The notes beneath the pieces were generated by a model. That model worked only from the letters and a program-made list of their open reading frames with translations, was not told where the DNA came from and searched no databases. DNA of 64,000 nucleotides from Channa striata (lineage: Eukaryota > Chordata > Actinopteri > Anabantiformes > Channidae). The stretch covers positions 20,950,001 to 21,014,000 of the forward strand of contig CM065185.1 of the NCBI GenBank assembly GCA_033026295.1. The letters run 5' to 3'. Positions 1-10,457 of the stretch are shown piece after piece (position 1 is the first letter of the stretch; every line of letters begins with the position of its first letter). The translations under genes were made by a program, and so were the position numbers.

Positions 1-760
1 ACCAACAAATGATCCAATCCCGGCTGCTGGTTGACAACTAACCAAATGTGCATAGAGAAGGTTCAGTGGTGGCTTTAACATCTGTATGGTGGTTTCACTC
101 ACTAGGTAACACCCAGAGAAAAATAGAGAGCTTCACTCTCAACAATATGTAAAGTAGAGATTATTGAACCAAATAAAATATCAGATTAGAATTCAATCAG
201 CTGCAGATGTTCTGCAACAGCAGCACTCAGCATGTTAGAAACAGGCTGAAAACAACTGAGGGTTTAATGAAATATATTAGAACATGTTCTGTAGTAAAAC
301 AGTGATAGTGGGTTTATGTTAATGACAAAATAGAAACTGACTCAGGACCCAGGATTGAACCCTGAGGTTCACCACAGAAAATATAACCTATAGGACAGAA
401 TGATAATCTCTTAAAATAAGAATAAAACGAAGTAGGACCTGAGTTTAAGTGTTTCCTGTCATTGTTGAGCCTCAAAAAAGTAAAGCTTTCTGCATCTGAA
501 GCTGTTGGACTCTGAACAAACATGATTAGAAATTTTTTTTAGATCTTAGAAAAACATTATTTTACTCAGTTCACACAATCCGTGAGTAAAAAAAGATTTA
601 AAGAATAATATTGTATTTATATGATGATTTTACCTTTCTCGAGTTAGAACCAGTTGAAGCTTTAGAAAAAGCATTAAAGAGAAAGAACAATGATGGTGGA
701 TACATCAGTATCATCAAGATCCGTTAGTTTGTGTGACATTTCTGAAGTGTAACAGTGTGT
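1..760. repeat. Duplicated intergenic block downstream of V1
   Basis: From about position 109 to the V1 RSS this stretch matches 30,305-30,960 (downstream of V12) with scattered substitutions, so the two are copies of one duplicated unit. At about 340-440 on the minus strand it contains a short LINE reverse-transcriptase relic, readable as GEPQGSILGP, the degenerate form of the RT block GVPQGSILGP. No gene is seen. Confidence 0.6.
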
Positions 761-809
761 GTCTCCCTCTAGTGGACGTTGTGGAGTATTGTGTTGTCTT
801 TGCTCCAAA

Positions 810-847
810 GGTTTTTGTACAGACTTGTGCTGTTTCCTGTCACTGTG
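810..847 (-). other. V1 RSS (22-bp spacer)
   Basis: Heptamer CACAGTG (841-847), 22-bp spacer, nonamer ACAAAAACC (810-818), read on the minus strand. A CTCF-like core CCACTAGAGGGAG lies 34 bp further on, at 763-775. The signal is intact although V1 itself is frameshifted. Confidence 0.9.
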
Positions 848-1277
848 GGCTGCAGAGCACAGTAGTACACAGCAGAGTCAGACACTGAGGCAGACGAGAC
901 CTGAAGATAGATTTGAGTTTTATCTTCACTCACTCCGGCTGACAGGTTGGACTTTGTTTCATTTTTTTGTTCCATAATGAGAGATGAGGAACTCTGGTGG
1001 TTTTCCTGGATATTGTCGATACCAGTAGAAGTAGTCACTAGATGAAAAACTGGAGTATTTGTAGGACAGAGTAACGTCGCTGTCTTCTAAAGTGAACTGT
1101 TCCTTGTTGACAGGAGTGAGATCTTCACAGCTGACACCTGAACAAAGAAAGAACTTTGTTAGAACATGTTGAAAACTCCAGACAGTTACTTCTATTCCTG
1201 ATGATGTTTTCATGAATCCTACCTTTCAGAATGGATAATAATAGTAGATGATGTACATAATACTTCAATGACAGCAT
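848..1277 (-). pseudogene. V1: TCR alpha/delta-type V segment, group A, frameshifted
   Basis: The leader exon (1223-1277, starting MLSLKYYVHHLLLL) has a normal donor and joins the V exon (848-1137) in phase 1. The mature part begins SCEDLTP and keeps the FR2 tryptophan (YFYWYRQYPGKPP) and the terminal YYCALQ. A run of seven T at 962-968, against six in the close paralogue V13, adds one base and breaks the frame just after SHYGTK. The other frame then continues NETKSNLSAGVSEDKTQ to the end. As in all group A segments, the first Ig cysteine is replaced (LSYKYS). The promoter side has CAGGAAGT at 1318-1325. An assembly homopolymer error is the main alternative to a true pseudogene. Confidence 0.85.
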
Positions 1278-1329
1278 GTTCACTGTGTTTGTGCTTTGTG
1301 TGTTAAACTGAGCTGAACAGGAAGTTTCT

Positions 1330-2030
1330 CTCTCTTCTATAGATCAGTAACAGCTCAGTTCCTCCCTCAGTCTCTGGCTCCTCTCACTTCTCTCTCCTCC
1401 ACATCCTCCTGGTTTATTAACCCGAGATCATCTTTTGTATCATCTTCAGGTCAGAAATGTTTGTCTGTTTTTGCACTTTATATTTTTCTCTCTAAATAGT
1501 TCAAGGTTGTCAGTCATTTAAAATACATAACGCCTGCAAAATTATTGCAAATACAAAACGCAACTGGTTTTCTTTATTGACGTTGGGATAAAATTAATTA
1601 TCTCAGAATAAATAAAGGCTCAGTGTCAAATGTGTAAATGTTTTTCAGGCAAGAGGCGACAGGATTCACTTTATATCTTAGTACAGTTTGATTTCTCGTA
1701 ATTTGCAGAATTTCTGACTGACTGTATTATTATTGAGATGTCTGAGGAGACTGGTCAGAATTGGCATTATTTAAATGAATTTGAATTGAAAAATGCTAGT
1801 TGTAGACGCATTTCATTTTAGAAAAGGAATCATGTCCTAACAAAACAAAAGGACCTAGCATTGAACCCTGTGGTCCACCACAATAAGTCCCATGGCCAAA
1901 TATAATAAACCACAATAAGTTTTTGCCTTTTGATTGGTGCAAACATCGTGGCCCGAAATGCCAACGAGATCCCACGCCATGCTTACACGACAGGAAAAAA
2001 TAATTATAAATCTAGTGTTTATGTTCATTG
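1330..2030. repeat. V1 upstream block shared with 24.1-24.6 kb
   Basis: Begins with the V1 promoter region (CAGGAAGT, then a CT-rich stretch). It then matches the region upstream of V10 at about 24,060-24,570, but with many differences and indels. A minus-strand relic of the LINE RT block (ggacctagcattgaaccctg) lies at about 1,850-1,870. No gene is seen. Confidence 0.5.
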
Positions 2031-2059
2031 ACGTCAAAGAAACAGAGTTGTTCTCATAC

Positions 2060-2105
2060 CAAGGCACATAGCAGCCAGCAGCACTGAGATGAACAGAGGC
2101 GTCAT
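2060..2105 (-). pseudogene. Orphan TCR V leader exon (group E)
   Basis: Encodes MTPLFISVLLAAMCL with an intact GTATGAG donor and is nearly identical to the leader of V18 (55,359-55,404). No V exon follows on its 3' side: similarity to the V18 locus stops inside the intron, near 2,030. The region on its 5' side (2,110-2,300) still matches 55,410-55,590, so the missing V exon was deleted after the block was duplicated. It could still be transcribed but has nothing in this window to splice to except more distant V exons. Confidence 0.8.
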
Positions 2106-2416
2106 ATGTGCAGAGTTGACCAAGTGTGAGCTACAGCAAGTAGAAAGAAGCTGTGATCTTCATCAACACTAAGTTGGTGGATTAGAAGGAGGAACCTGAT
2201 CACAGTGACAGGGCTCATTCACAGCCCTGTGTTCTTCCCCCTACTTTTCTCTTCGGCTCTTTGACAGTGTTGCTCCTCCCTGTTTGTGGGTTTCATTAGC
2301 AGCTGGAACCACAGTGACTGTGAGAAAGCAGCAATGAGCAGAATCCATGTGATATGAAGCTGTGGTTGGAAAACCACTTCCCTCCTCTTTGAAGAGGAGT
2401 CAGATATGTGGCTTCA

Positions 2417-2455
2417 CCTTTTTGTACAGCCTCTTCTACACTTTGTATCACTGTG
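2417..2455 (-). other. V2 RSS (23-bp spacer)
   Basis: Heptamer CACAGTG (2449-2455), 23-bp spacer, nonamer ACAAAAAGG (2417-2425). This is the group D type, with a spacer and flank unrelated to those of the other groups, and no CTCF-like core follows it. Confidence 0.88.
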
Positions 2456-2902
2456 TTTCTCAGAGCACAGTAGTAGAGAGCTGTGTCTGCCAGGGTCAGT
2501 GTCCTTATGGTCAGTTCAGTTGTTGAATCTGAGGTTTGGGATTCGTATCGTTTATCAGGGATATAGTCACCACTCCATGATTTTGCTTTTTTCCAGAGTA
2601 TAAACTGAGGAGCCTGAAGGTCAGAATGATGTTTGTACCAGTAAAGGTAAGCATAAGTTGCACTTGTCTCATAGTTACAGCTGAGTTTGACAGATTGTCC
2701 TTCTGTCCCACTGACTTGATCTTTTTCAGGAGAGATTGTGTCTCCAGCTATTAGTCCTGGAAAAAGTAGAGAAAATGAAGCCATTAGATGAACATTGTTG
2801 ATGAGGCTGAGAGGAGAAGACATTTGATCCTGTTACAGCCAATAGATATTTGTCCAACTGACCTATGAAGTGAGACAAAGACAGACAGAGGTAGAGCAAC
2901 AT
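2456..2902 (-). CDS. V2: TCR alpha/delta-type V segment, group D
   Basis: Leader exon 2863-2902 encodes MLLYLCLSLSHFI. It joins the V exon (2456-2756) at a TTTTTCCAG acceptor to give GLIAGDTISPEKDQ. The V exon has both disulfide cysteines (KLSCNYE and LYYCALR), the core tryptophan (YLYWYKHH) and the LADTALYY motif before the second cysteine. It supplies the antigen-binding V domain of a TCR chain after rearrangement. A promoter with CCAAT and a CRE-like core lies at 3073-3086, about 170 bp upstream. The frame is intact; assignment to TRA or TRD cannot be decided from V sequence alone. Confidence 0.9.
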
Positions 2903-3072
2903 GTCTTTGGAGCAGTTGAAGCCAAACAGACAGCAGATGAACAATGTTGTTCCACTGCAGGGGAATGAAGCAACTAAACAGCCTCTCTGCTGCACAGCCC
3001 TTCTCCTCAACATCAAGCTGATTGTGCTTTTAGTTCCTCAGACGTTTCTGCTCTGGACACACAGACAATCTC

Positions 3073-3086
3073 ATTGGTTGACGTGG
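3073..3086 (-). promoter_or_regulatory. V2 promoter: CCAAT plus CRE-like core
   Basis: On the minus strand it reads CCACGTCAACCAAT, a CRE-like ACGTCA next to a CCAAT box. The same arrangement occurs upstream of V7 and V16, with a mutated CCAAT at V19. CRE-type sites are a known feature of TCR V promoters; function here is inferred. Confidence 0.55.
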
Positions 3087-3109
3087 ACTCAGTGGGTGGG
3101 ACCAGAGGT

Positions 3110-3807
3110 TCAATTCAGACAGACATTATTTCTGATCCAGATCTGCCTCAGAGAAATATTTGCTCAGTTTCACGTCTTCACACTTTTGTTGGACCAATGA
3201 AGGTCACAGTAGGAGGAAGTTTGATCAGCTGAAGATTTAGTGATGATGATTATTTTCCAGTCTGGATGTCGTCAGTTTCAGATTTTAACTGAAACCTTGA
3301 CGTCATATTTAAAGGATGTTTTCATATTGAAAGGAGCCTCTTGATGGATGTGGATCAGTTTTTAGGTCATTGATCAGATGATTTTCAGTGTAATTCAGTC
3401 ATTTACAGCCAAATATGTTTTTATGAGGGAAGAAAAAACTCTTGGAGCTGCTCAGAGAAATTTCTTTGGAATTATTTTCCTCTTTCAGTCTGATGGAAAC
3501 AATAAATCTCAGAATCTAGTAAATAGTTTTTCTAACTTGTGAACAGGTTTGTTCCATAAGAACAAACTCATCAACGTCTCAGAAACAAAGAAAAAGAATC
3601 AAGGAGTGAAAGTTGGGGCTCACAGCCTGGACGGTCAGAAGATGCAATGACTTTCTGTAAAATCAGTAAATGTTTCTCATCTGCAGGACTGTGTTAACTG
3701 TAATGAACAGACTAAAACAGAAGTTGTAGCAGGTACAAACCCTGTAAGTAATTAACTATTGATGATTAGGGCAAATACAAGAGTTTTAAGTTTGGATTCA
3801 AAGCCCC
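3110..3807. repeat. Intergenic duplicated sequence, with Tc1 empty site
   Basis: Positions 3,190-3,560 match 24,780-24,985 joined to 26,051-26,160, so the Tc1 element in the second copy is absent here (empty site near 3,412-3,420). From about 3,585 the sequence matches 8,450, 19,750 and 61,765 onwards. No gene is seen. Confidence 0.6.
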
Positions 3808-4215
3808 CACAGAGTCAGACTGCCTGATGTCAGCAGATGGAAAATGGTCCAGTAGCCAACTGACTTCTTTTTAAACCTGGGGACAGACAGGAGCTGGACA
3901 CTCTGACAGCCAAGACTATGAGACTGAATAGAAGGTTTAAGATGACAATGAAGGACACCTGCAGGTGTCCCCGGCTTTGGAGCTGTGTGTCTTCAGCTAC
4001 TGGTCCTACCAACCTGCCCAATGTTTTCCACTCAGCCAAATGGTTCGAGGCAGATGTTCGCCCACCCTGAGCCTGGTTCTGCTGAAGGTTTCTTCCGCTA
4101 AAGGCAGTTTTTCCTCTCCACTGTTGCCTATAGCTGCTCAAGGGGGATTTGTTGGCTTTTCTCTAAATTACTTTATTATGTAAAGTGCCCATATAAATAA
4201 AGTTGAATTGAAATT
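3808..4215. repeat. Composite LINE relic (RT C-terminus plus L2-type 3' end)
   Basis: About 3,808-3,957 on the minus strand reads as a decayed LINE C-terminus (LLSVPRFKKKS-like; here the residues around RFKKKSVGYW are visible at the paralogous copies). About 3,965-4,212 on the plus strand is an L2-type 3' end finishing in a TATAAATAAAGTTGAATTG tail. Related copies lie at 8,690-8,860, 19,830-20,240 and 61,980-62,150. Confidence 0.55.
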
Positions 4216-4800
4216 GAAAAAATTAAACCTCAATTTAAGGTTTCATATGTGATCTGAAGCACATTGAACTCTGCTCTGATATTAACAGCTTCAGCCTCCT
4301 GGACAATTTATAGACATTTGCTCCTAGTTCATGGAAGGCCTGACAACAAAAGCCTAAAATAATCCAGTCTGGATGATCCAAAACCTTGAATTATTTCTGC
4401 ATCAGTCATAGAAAGAGAAGATTGGATCTCATCATGCAGGTGAAACAACGTAGTGTTGGTGGTAAAATGATAAAGGGCCACAGCATCAACATTTATTCAT
4501 ATGAACTTTTTCTTTTCTAACGGGAGTTTGACTAAAATCTGCCTACAGAGCTCTCAGTGTCACAGGATATGGTAAATAAACACACTTTGACATGTGGCCA
4601 GAAGAGCCGGGGATCAAACAACTGTAGGATTGTTCTGCACCACAGTCGCATCGATTTTACTTTGATATTCCATCATGAATGATCCATTATAGAAATTATC
4701 TTGCAGCATCTTGTTGTCATCAGATATTTTGTTCTATGAGACAGTTTAATTTTTTTCTCTGAGTTTGACTTTTTTTCTTTACTGTCACGAACCATCAGTG
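4216..4800. repeat. Intergenic block shared with 20.24-20.88 kb
   Basis: Matches 20,240-20,880 and in part 8,855-9,050 and 62,145-62,360. It includes a motif resembling a reversed tRNA B box (ggggatcaaac) near 4,610, as in some fish SINEs. No gene is seen. Confidence 0.5.
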
Positions 4801-4860
4801 TAACAGTGTGTGTCTCCCTCTAGTGGACGTTGTGGAGTATTGTGTTGTCTTTGCTCCAAA

Positions 4861-4898
4861 GGTTTTTGTACAGACTTGTGCTGTTTCCTGTCACTGTG
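4861..4898 (-). other. V3 RSS (22-bp spacer) on a truncated V
   Basis: Intact heptamer CACAGTG (4892-4898), 22-bp spacer and nonamer ACAAAAACC (4861-4869), with the CTCF-like core at 4814-4826. The V it belongs to is only about 90 bp long, so this is a recombination signal without a usable gene. Confidence 0.88.
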
Positions 4899-4988
4899 GG
4901 CTGCAGAGCACAGTAGTACACAGCAGAGTCAGACAGATGAAGCTTCTCGATCCTCAGAGGAACTGATGTTCCGTTGATTGTAGCATGA
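4899..4988 (-). pseudogene. V3: 3' fragment of a group C V segment
   Basis: Only the end of FR3 remains, readable as INGTSVPLRIEKLHLSDS followed by AVYYCALQ. Similarity to other group C segments (V11, V4) stops abruptly at about 4,988. There the sequence jumps into the block matching 56,391 onwards (gtggggccaaagactca). Leader, FR1, CDR1, FR2 and CDR2 are gone, so this is a breakpoint of a locus duplication or deletion. Confidence 0.85.
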
Positions 4989-5347
4989 GTGGGGTGGGGC
5001 CAAAGACTCAGTTCAGACAGACATTATTTCTGACAGACAGAGATCGAAACACCAGAAGATCTATGTAGTATATGTGGTGGACTCTGGCTCAGGAGGTGGA
5101 GCAGTCGACCACCAATATCAGGGTTGTTGGTTGGATTCCCTGTGAATTCATCAGACTGAAGAAGTGAAGTGGAATCAGTGACTCACCACGTCTACAGCAA
5201 CATCGCTACCTCTGAATGGGATGTGCACTTCCTGTGGTTGTTCATCTGCAGCTTTAGCAGAAAGAATTAAGTTTTTTTTCAGAAACAGGTTAAAGTCAAA
5301 ATCATTTTATCAAAGGTCTTTTCTTATCAGTGTGTAACAGCGTGTGT
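4989..5347. repeat. Duplicated intergenic block with tRNA-like promoter
   Basis: This begins the long block paired with 56,391-56,755. At about 5,088-5,150 it contains an A-box-like TGGCTCAGGAGGTGG and a B-box-like GGTTGGATTCC about 35 bp apart. That spacing is expected of a tRNA-derived SINE head; related copies are at about 49,445-49,510 and 56,475-56,545. No coding sequence is seen. Confidence 0.45.
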
Positions 5348-5394
5348 CTCCCTCTAGTGGACGTTGTGGAGTATTGTGTTGTCTTTGCTCCAAA

Positions 5395-5432
5395 GGTTTT
5401 TGTACAGACTTGTGCTGTTTCCTGTCACTGTG
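5395..5432 (-). other. V4 RSS (22-bp spacer)
   Basis: Heptamer CACAGTG (5426-5432), nonamer ACAAAAACC (5395-5403), 22-bp spacer. CTCF-like core at 5348-5360, 34 bp beyond the nonamer. Confidence 0.9.
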
Positions 5433-5867
5433 GGCCTCACAGCACAGTAGTACACAGCAGAGTCAGACAGATGAAGCTTCTTGATCCTCAGAGGAACTGA
5501 TGTTCCGTTGATTGCAGCATGAAATCTGTCGATTGGGAACTCTGGAGCGTTTTCTACTGATGTTGAGAAACGTCGTAACATGTACTTAGGAAAGTCATTC
5601 ATCTCTTGTTTGTACCAGAACAATTTTGGATTAGTGTAGGTGGTCTCAAAAGTACAGTCGAGTTTAACAGCATCTCCTTCAGCAGCAGTAACATCTGCCC
5701 TTGTCTGGGTCACTCTGTCTTCTCCTTTACACTCTGGGGAATAACAGAACATGCAGAAGAAGAGAAGAATCAATAACGGTGACTGATGAAAACAGAACAA
5801 TCAGTAGGTTTAAACACTTACCTACAAACAGAGTCAGAATCAGGATGTTTCTCAGCCAGTGTTTCAT
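5433..5867 (-). CDS. V4: TCR alpha/delta-type V segment, group C
   Basis: Leader exon 5822-5867 encodes MKHWLRNILILTLFV. It joins the V exon (5433-5733) after a CCCCAG acceptor to give ECKGEDRVTQTRAD. The disulfide cysteines (KLDCTFE, YYCAVR), core tryptophan (LFWYKQEMNDFPKYML) and the LSDSAVYY motif are present. The frame is intact and the RSS canonical, so it should be usable. Its partner in the second block is V20: the bodies are close, but the germline 3' ends differ (CAVR here, CALQ in V20). Confidence 0.9.
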
Positions 5868-8800
5868 GTCTGCAGTCAGAGAGGAAGAACATTGATGATC
5901 TGATGGACCTGAGGCTTCACATCATTGCTCCTTCCCCTTTATCATCAGTTCATCAACTCCCAACATTGACACTTCAGATCTTTAGCTGCTGATCTTTTTC
6001 ACAGCAGTTTACAATGAGGAACGTGAAACTGAGTTTTCAAACACTTTAAGCCGTCGACCGTTAGTTTTACTCCAAAATCATCATCATCACAAACGTCTAA
6101 AGAAAGAGGGGAAAAAAGAACCGGGAGCCTTTGTTACAAATGTTTGTTGGTTTCTCGTCAGTATCGATCCTAATGCTGCTTTTCATCAGAGAATGTTGTC
6201 GGTTTTCCCATCTTCTCCACTCATTGGAAGCATGTGACGTCTGAACACACCAAAAAAAAAAGGAAAATGTATTTGCAAAATATGTGTTTGCACATAAAGC
6301 AGATATTGATCTTTGTAGCTTGTCCTTCTCCACATCCTATAACTTTTACTGACAGGATGAAACATACTTGAGATCTGTAAACTCAGTTTTTCATGTTACA
6401 TGAGTGTCACACACTGGGCTCCTCTGTTCCACCTGTAGCTGGTTAATCTGGTCACAGTCCAGATTTGAAGAGCAGGCGCGTCCACAAATGTACACTGAAA
6501 AAGAGTCGATGGTTAGAACCTGATGGTGTTTTGGTGAAGTGTTGATTCAGTTTCTGAACAGAAAAATATTTATTGCAAACATGGAGTTAGACATTGTATT
6601 GATCTGCTGTTTTTTCATATACGTCAGACACACACACATTTAAATATGTTTTACAAAAGTCAGACAGCAGTCGTCTCCAGGTGCTTCAAGCTGCAAAGAT
6701 GCTCAGACCAAATACTATTGATAATTAGTGAGTATGAGTTCTGTAGCATCCAGAGACAGAGTTTGGAATTCAAACTCCATGTTGAAAACAAGGGGGAGGT
6801 AGACGGACCCGACAATAAACTTTCTTTATAAAGGAATCCACCACTAATCCTCCCCAGGACCAGATAACAGCAGGAGAACTGAGTAAAACAAACAAACCAC
6901 ATCTGGCTTAAAGCCACAAATTGACACTCCTGCAATTAGCATAAATTTTGCTGTGAGTTTTTCATTTACCAGACCCAAGACTGTCTCCTAACTCACTTGC
7001 AATTGACGTTCTTATCAAGATGGTACCAGCTCTCTGGAAATGAATTTGCAAAACAACCATAAAACTTGAGGTGCAAAACCACTTGAGACAGAAAGACTTT
7101 GTTTGAATTCAAACCCCAGAACAGGGACAAATCAGCTATCAAGCTTCATAAAAGAGAAGCAAATTTGGAACGATTTGACATGATACCGTCCTTTCTATGA
7201 CAAGAAATGACGAAGTTATAAAATAAACATTTTAATTCAGAATGAAGAGAGAGAGTAACACGGCACAACATTGCCATCCTTGGGTGGAAATTATCAGTGC
7301 ATCCCGAAGATACTCTTCTAAAGAAAGAAATTAAACGGCATTAATTTGTTGTCTGAAAGTTAAAACACGATGTCATATTTTCTGTTAATTCTGTATATTA
7401 CACATACATGTTACATATTCATGCACGCCTCAGTTATGTAAACATGATCATATCATGTTATATTAATTCGCTACGATGTCCAGATAATGCATGACTGAAT
7501 TCCTAATTGTTGTTGTGTGTTCTTACTGTGTATTAATAGGTATTAGACAAAGCAAATTTTCCATGGAATAATCATTGGATTCCATCTATTCATCTAATCA
7601 GAAAATTCACATATTTGGAAAATTAGACACTAACTATTAGACGCAACAACCATGTTGCTTTATGCATTTTAACCTCCATAGGAGTTTGCACAGTATAACA
7701 ATTGGAATTTGTTGCTTTGTTTTATAGTATAAGATCTTGGGCTTGATGAAAAGAGAAATCTATTCTCGACTTTGTGTGATTAAACCGAACAAAGGATTTA
7801 ATGTGATCTAGAGGAGGGACTAGCTCTGCCCTCCGCGGTAAATTAGAATTTAGCAGCAACGCCTCATCGTCTTGGCGACGCCCCAACGTTATAAAATAAA
7901 GTTAAAATTCCTTTGTTAGAGCTCAGTTCCAGTTTGAGCTTTTAAGAAGTTGTGAAAATTACTTTTTGTCGTTAATTCTCTCATCCATAACTTCTCAAAC
8001 TATTCTTAAAGCGCGCACGTCTTTCCTGCTTATTTTTGTCTTTGTTAGTCATTTTTGACTATTGGAACTCCAAGCCAAACTTCAATTTTTGAAAATCCTT
8101 TAAAATTAGTCCAGACTGAGCCCGAGATTTTTATTCAGTAGCCATATTTTTATCAACCATTTTTGTTGATTTTCTTTAATTCAACAACATCATGTTTCAT
8201 ACCGGACAACCAGCGCTTCTGTAAGTCAGCTCAGCCACCAGCAGAACCAGACCACGTTACTTGAGCTTGCCATCCGACCAGGTCAACGCTCCTGTGGGCC
8301 GGAGAAATCTTTGCAGCCACTGATAGCTCGCCTGTTAACAGAACCAAGACGGTCCGTCCTGCTCTACAAAAGAACCGGTATCTGGTGCAGGACACCAGAT
8401 GATGTTTAAACAAAACTAATAATTAAAGGCAGCGTGTTAAAAAGAAACTCAGAAACAAAGAAAAAGAATCAAGGAGTGAAAGTTGGGGCTCACAGCCTCA
8501 ACGGTTAGAAGATGAAGTGACTTTCTGTAAAATACAGTAAATGTTTCTCATCTGCAGGACTGTGTTAACTGTAGTGAACAGACTAAAACAGGAGTTGTAG
8601 CAGGTACAAACCTTGTGAGTTAGGCTTTATTGATGATTAGGGCAAATACAAGAGTTTTAAGTTTGGATTCAAACCCCCCACAGAGTCAGACTGCCTGATG
8701 TCAGCAGATGGAAAATGGTCCAGTAGCCAACTGACTTCTTTTTAAACCTTGGGACAGACAGGAGCTGGACAATCTGACAGCCAAGACTATGAGACTGAAT

Positions 8801-9065
8801 AAAAGGTTTAAGATGACAATGAAGGACAACTGCAGGTGTCCCCGGCTTTGGAGGGTTAGGGGATCAAACCAACAATTGTAGGATTGTTCTGCACCACAGT
8901 CGCAATGAATTTACTTTCATATTCCCACATGAATGATCCATTATAGAAATCACCTTGCAGCATCTTGTTGTCATCAGATATTTTGTTCTATGAAACAGAG
9001 TTTAATTTTTTTCTCTGAGTTTGACTTTTTTTACTGTCACGAACAATCAGTGTCACAGTGTGTGT
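5868..9065. repeat. Long intergenic duplicated unit (copy 1 of 3)
   Basis: Matches 57,276-62,376 (without its Rex1 insertion), and from about 6,745 also 18,193-20,900. It holds no intact gene. Around 7,855-7,920 there is a TATAAAATAAAG sequence following a GC-rich patch, which could be an old promoter of a retroelement terminal repeat, but no matching coding region is present. From about 8,447 it carries the same LINE-relic composite as 3,585-3,960. The short open frames here show no recognisable domain. Confidence 0.6.
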
Positions 9066-9112
9066 CTCCCTCTAGTGGACGTTGTGGAGTATTGTGTTGT
9101 CTTTGCTCCAAA

Positions 9113-9150
9113 GGTTTTTGTACAGACTTGTGCTGTTTCCTGTCACTGTG
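9113..9150 (-). other. V5 RSS (22-bp spacer)
   Basis: Heptamer CACAGTG (9144-9150), nonamer ACAAAAACC (9113-9121), 22-bp spacer; CTCF-like core at 9066-9078. Confidence 0.9.
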
Positions 9151-9597
9151 GGCTGCAGAGCACAGTAGTACACAGCAGAGTCAGACACTGCAGCAGAGAT
9201 GATGATCATGGTGATTTGTTTGTCTTCCACTGTAACGTTGTATCGAGGATTTGGACTAATTACTGTTCCTGATCCTGAATGTGAGATAAGGAACTGTGGA
9301 GGTTTTCCTGGATGTTGTTGATACCAGTAGAAATAATCAGTAGATACCAGTTTGGAGTATGTGAAGGACAGAGGGACGTTGCTGCCTTCTAAACTGAACT
9401 CTTCATCCTTCACTGCTGTGGGACCTTCACAGCTGACACCTGAAATAGAAAAATTAACAGTTATTTGATGATGAGAAAGACTCTGTGAACAACTGCAGAT
9501 GTTACTGGAATAAACTTTTGTGAGAAGCAAAATCTATCTGACCTGTGAGAGTGTAAAGAACCAGCAGAGAAAACAAAGAACAGTCCAATGTCAGCAT
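9151..9597 (-). CDS. V5: TCR alpha/delta-type V segment, group A (SCEG type)
   Basis: Leader exon 9543-9597 encodes MLTLDCSLFSLLVLYTLT and joins the V exon (9151-9439) to give GVSCEGPTAVKDEEF. FR2 (DYFYWYQQHPGKPPQFL) and the end (VSDSAVYYCALQ) are typical. The first Ig cysteine is replaced by phenylalanine (PLSFTYS). The reading frame is intact. CAGGAAGT sits 45 bp upstream of the ATG (9642-9649). Its partner V21 differs in CDR1 and carries the CAVR end instead. Confidence 0.9.
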
Positions 9598-9649
9598 GTC
9601 GAATGAAGTCAGCTTTGGTTTGTGTGTTAAACTGAGCTGAACAGGAAGT

Positions 9650-10406
9650 TTCTCTCTCTCCTATAGATCAGTAACAGATCAGCTCCTCCCTCAGTCTCTG
9701 GGTACTTCGTATTACTTTGAACTGTCTCCTCTGTCCTCGCACTGGTCTTTTCCTCACGTCTTTGTCCCTCCCAAGTGAGATGCAAGGAAACGACACAAGG
9801 AGAAAGGAACTGAGGAGCCACCTTCTCCATCAACAGCTGGGTCTACATTGTATATGTCTGTGTACTTTACAAATTATATTAAAGCACATTTAGTTCGACT
9901 GCCAGAGCAGAGCTGTGAATTCAGATCATCTCTGCATGTTTCACTAAATAAACAGTTTGGGATAGAATGCTGTTTGATACTGATCTAAGTGTATTCTGTT
10001 ACTTCTGATCCAGCTCTGTGTAAGGAGAAGATGATGGATGATGGACATGTCTTTTCAGACCCTATTACCATGGATCCACTGAAGAATCAGAACCCAGAAT
10101 CCATTTATTTGGGATTTGTCATAAATCTGGACTTTCAGGTTAGAGCGATCAACTGCAACATCCAATCACCAACAGATCTGAGAGAATTTTAATGATGGTG
10201 GAATAGAATCTTTTCCGGAACGAAGCTGAGAAATAAGGTATTGAGAAGTTCCCAGTTTTCCTCTCAGATCTGTATTTTCACATTTGTATGAAATTGTGGA
10301 ACATTTCAAATATCCACAGACCTTTGATCAGATGAATGACATCCAGACCGACATGAAGATGCCACTGAAGAAACTGCAGTAAGATGCAGGCTGCTAAAGA
10401 AACGAG
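9650..10406. other. Intergenic, single-copy in this window
   Basis: Beyond the V5 promoter (homology with the V21 side ends near 9,700) this stretch has no match elsewhere in the window that I can see. No coding pattern, RNA gene or transposon terminus is recognised. Confidence 0.4.
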
Positions 10407-10423
10407 CACAACACAAAAAACTG

Positions 10424-10424
<1 letters not shown>
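10407..10424. repeat. Target-site duplication, left copy (RTE-A)
   Basis: The 18-bp cacaacacaaaaaactgt is repeated exactly at 13,525-13,542, directly flanking the LINE. A perfect long duplication is the mark of target-primed insertion and suggests a fairly recent event. Confidence 0.9.

Positions 10425-10457
<33 letters not shown>

Noticed and set aside
314..523. Possible small host gene on the minus strand
   Set aside because: The only recognisable part is a LINE RT block (GEPQGSILGP); the rest has no pattern.
5088..5150. True tRNA gene from A-box and B-box-like motifs
   Set aside because: The segment cannot be folded by eye into a complete cloverleaf with an anticodon arm, and it recurs as part of duplicated blocks; a SINE head is more likely.
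6480..8430. Endogenous retrovirus terminal repeat
   Set aside because: There is a TATA-like and an AATAAA-like sequence, but no paired repeat, primer-binding site or gag/pol coding was found, so I did not call it.
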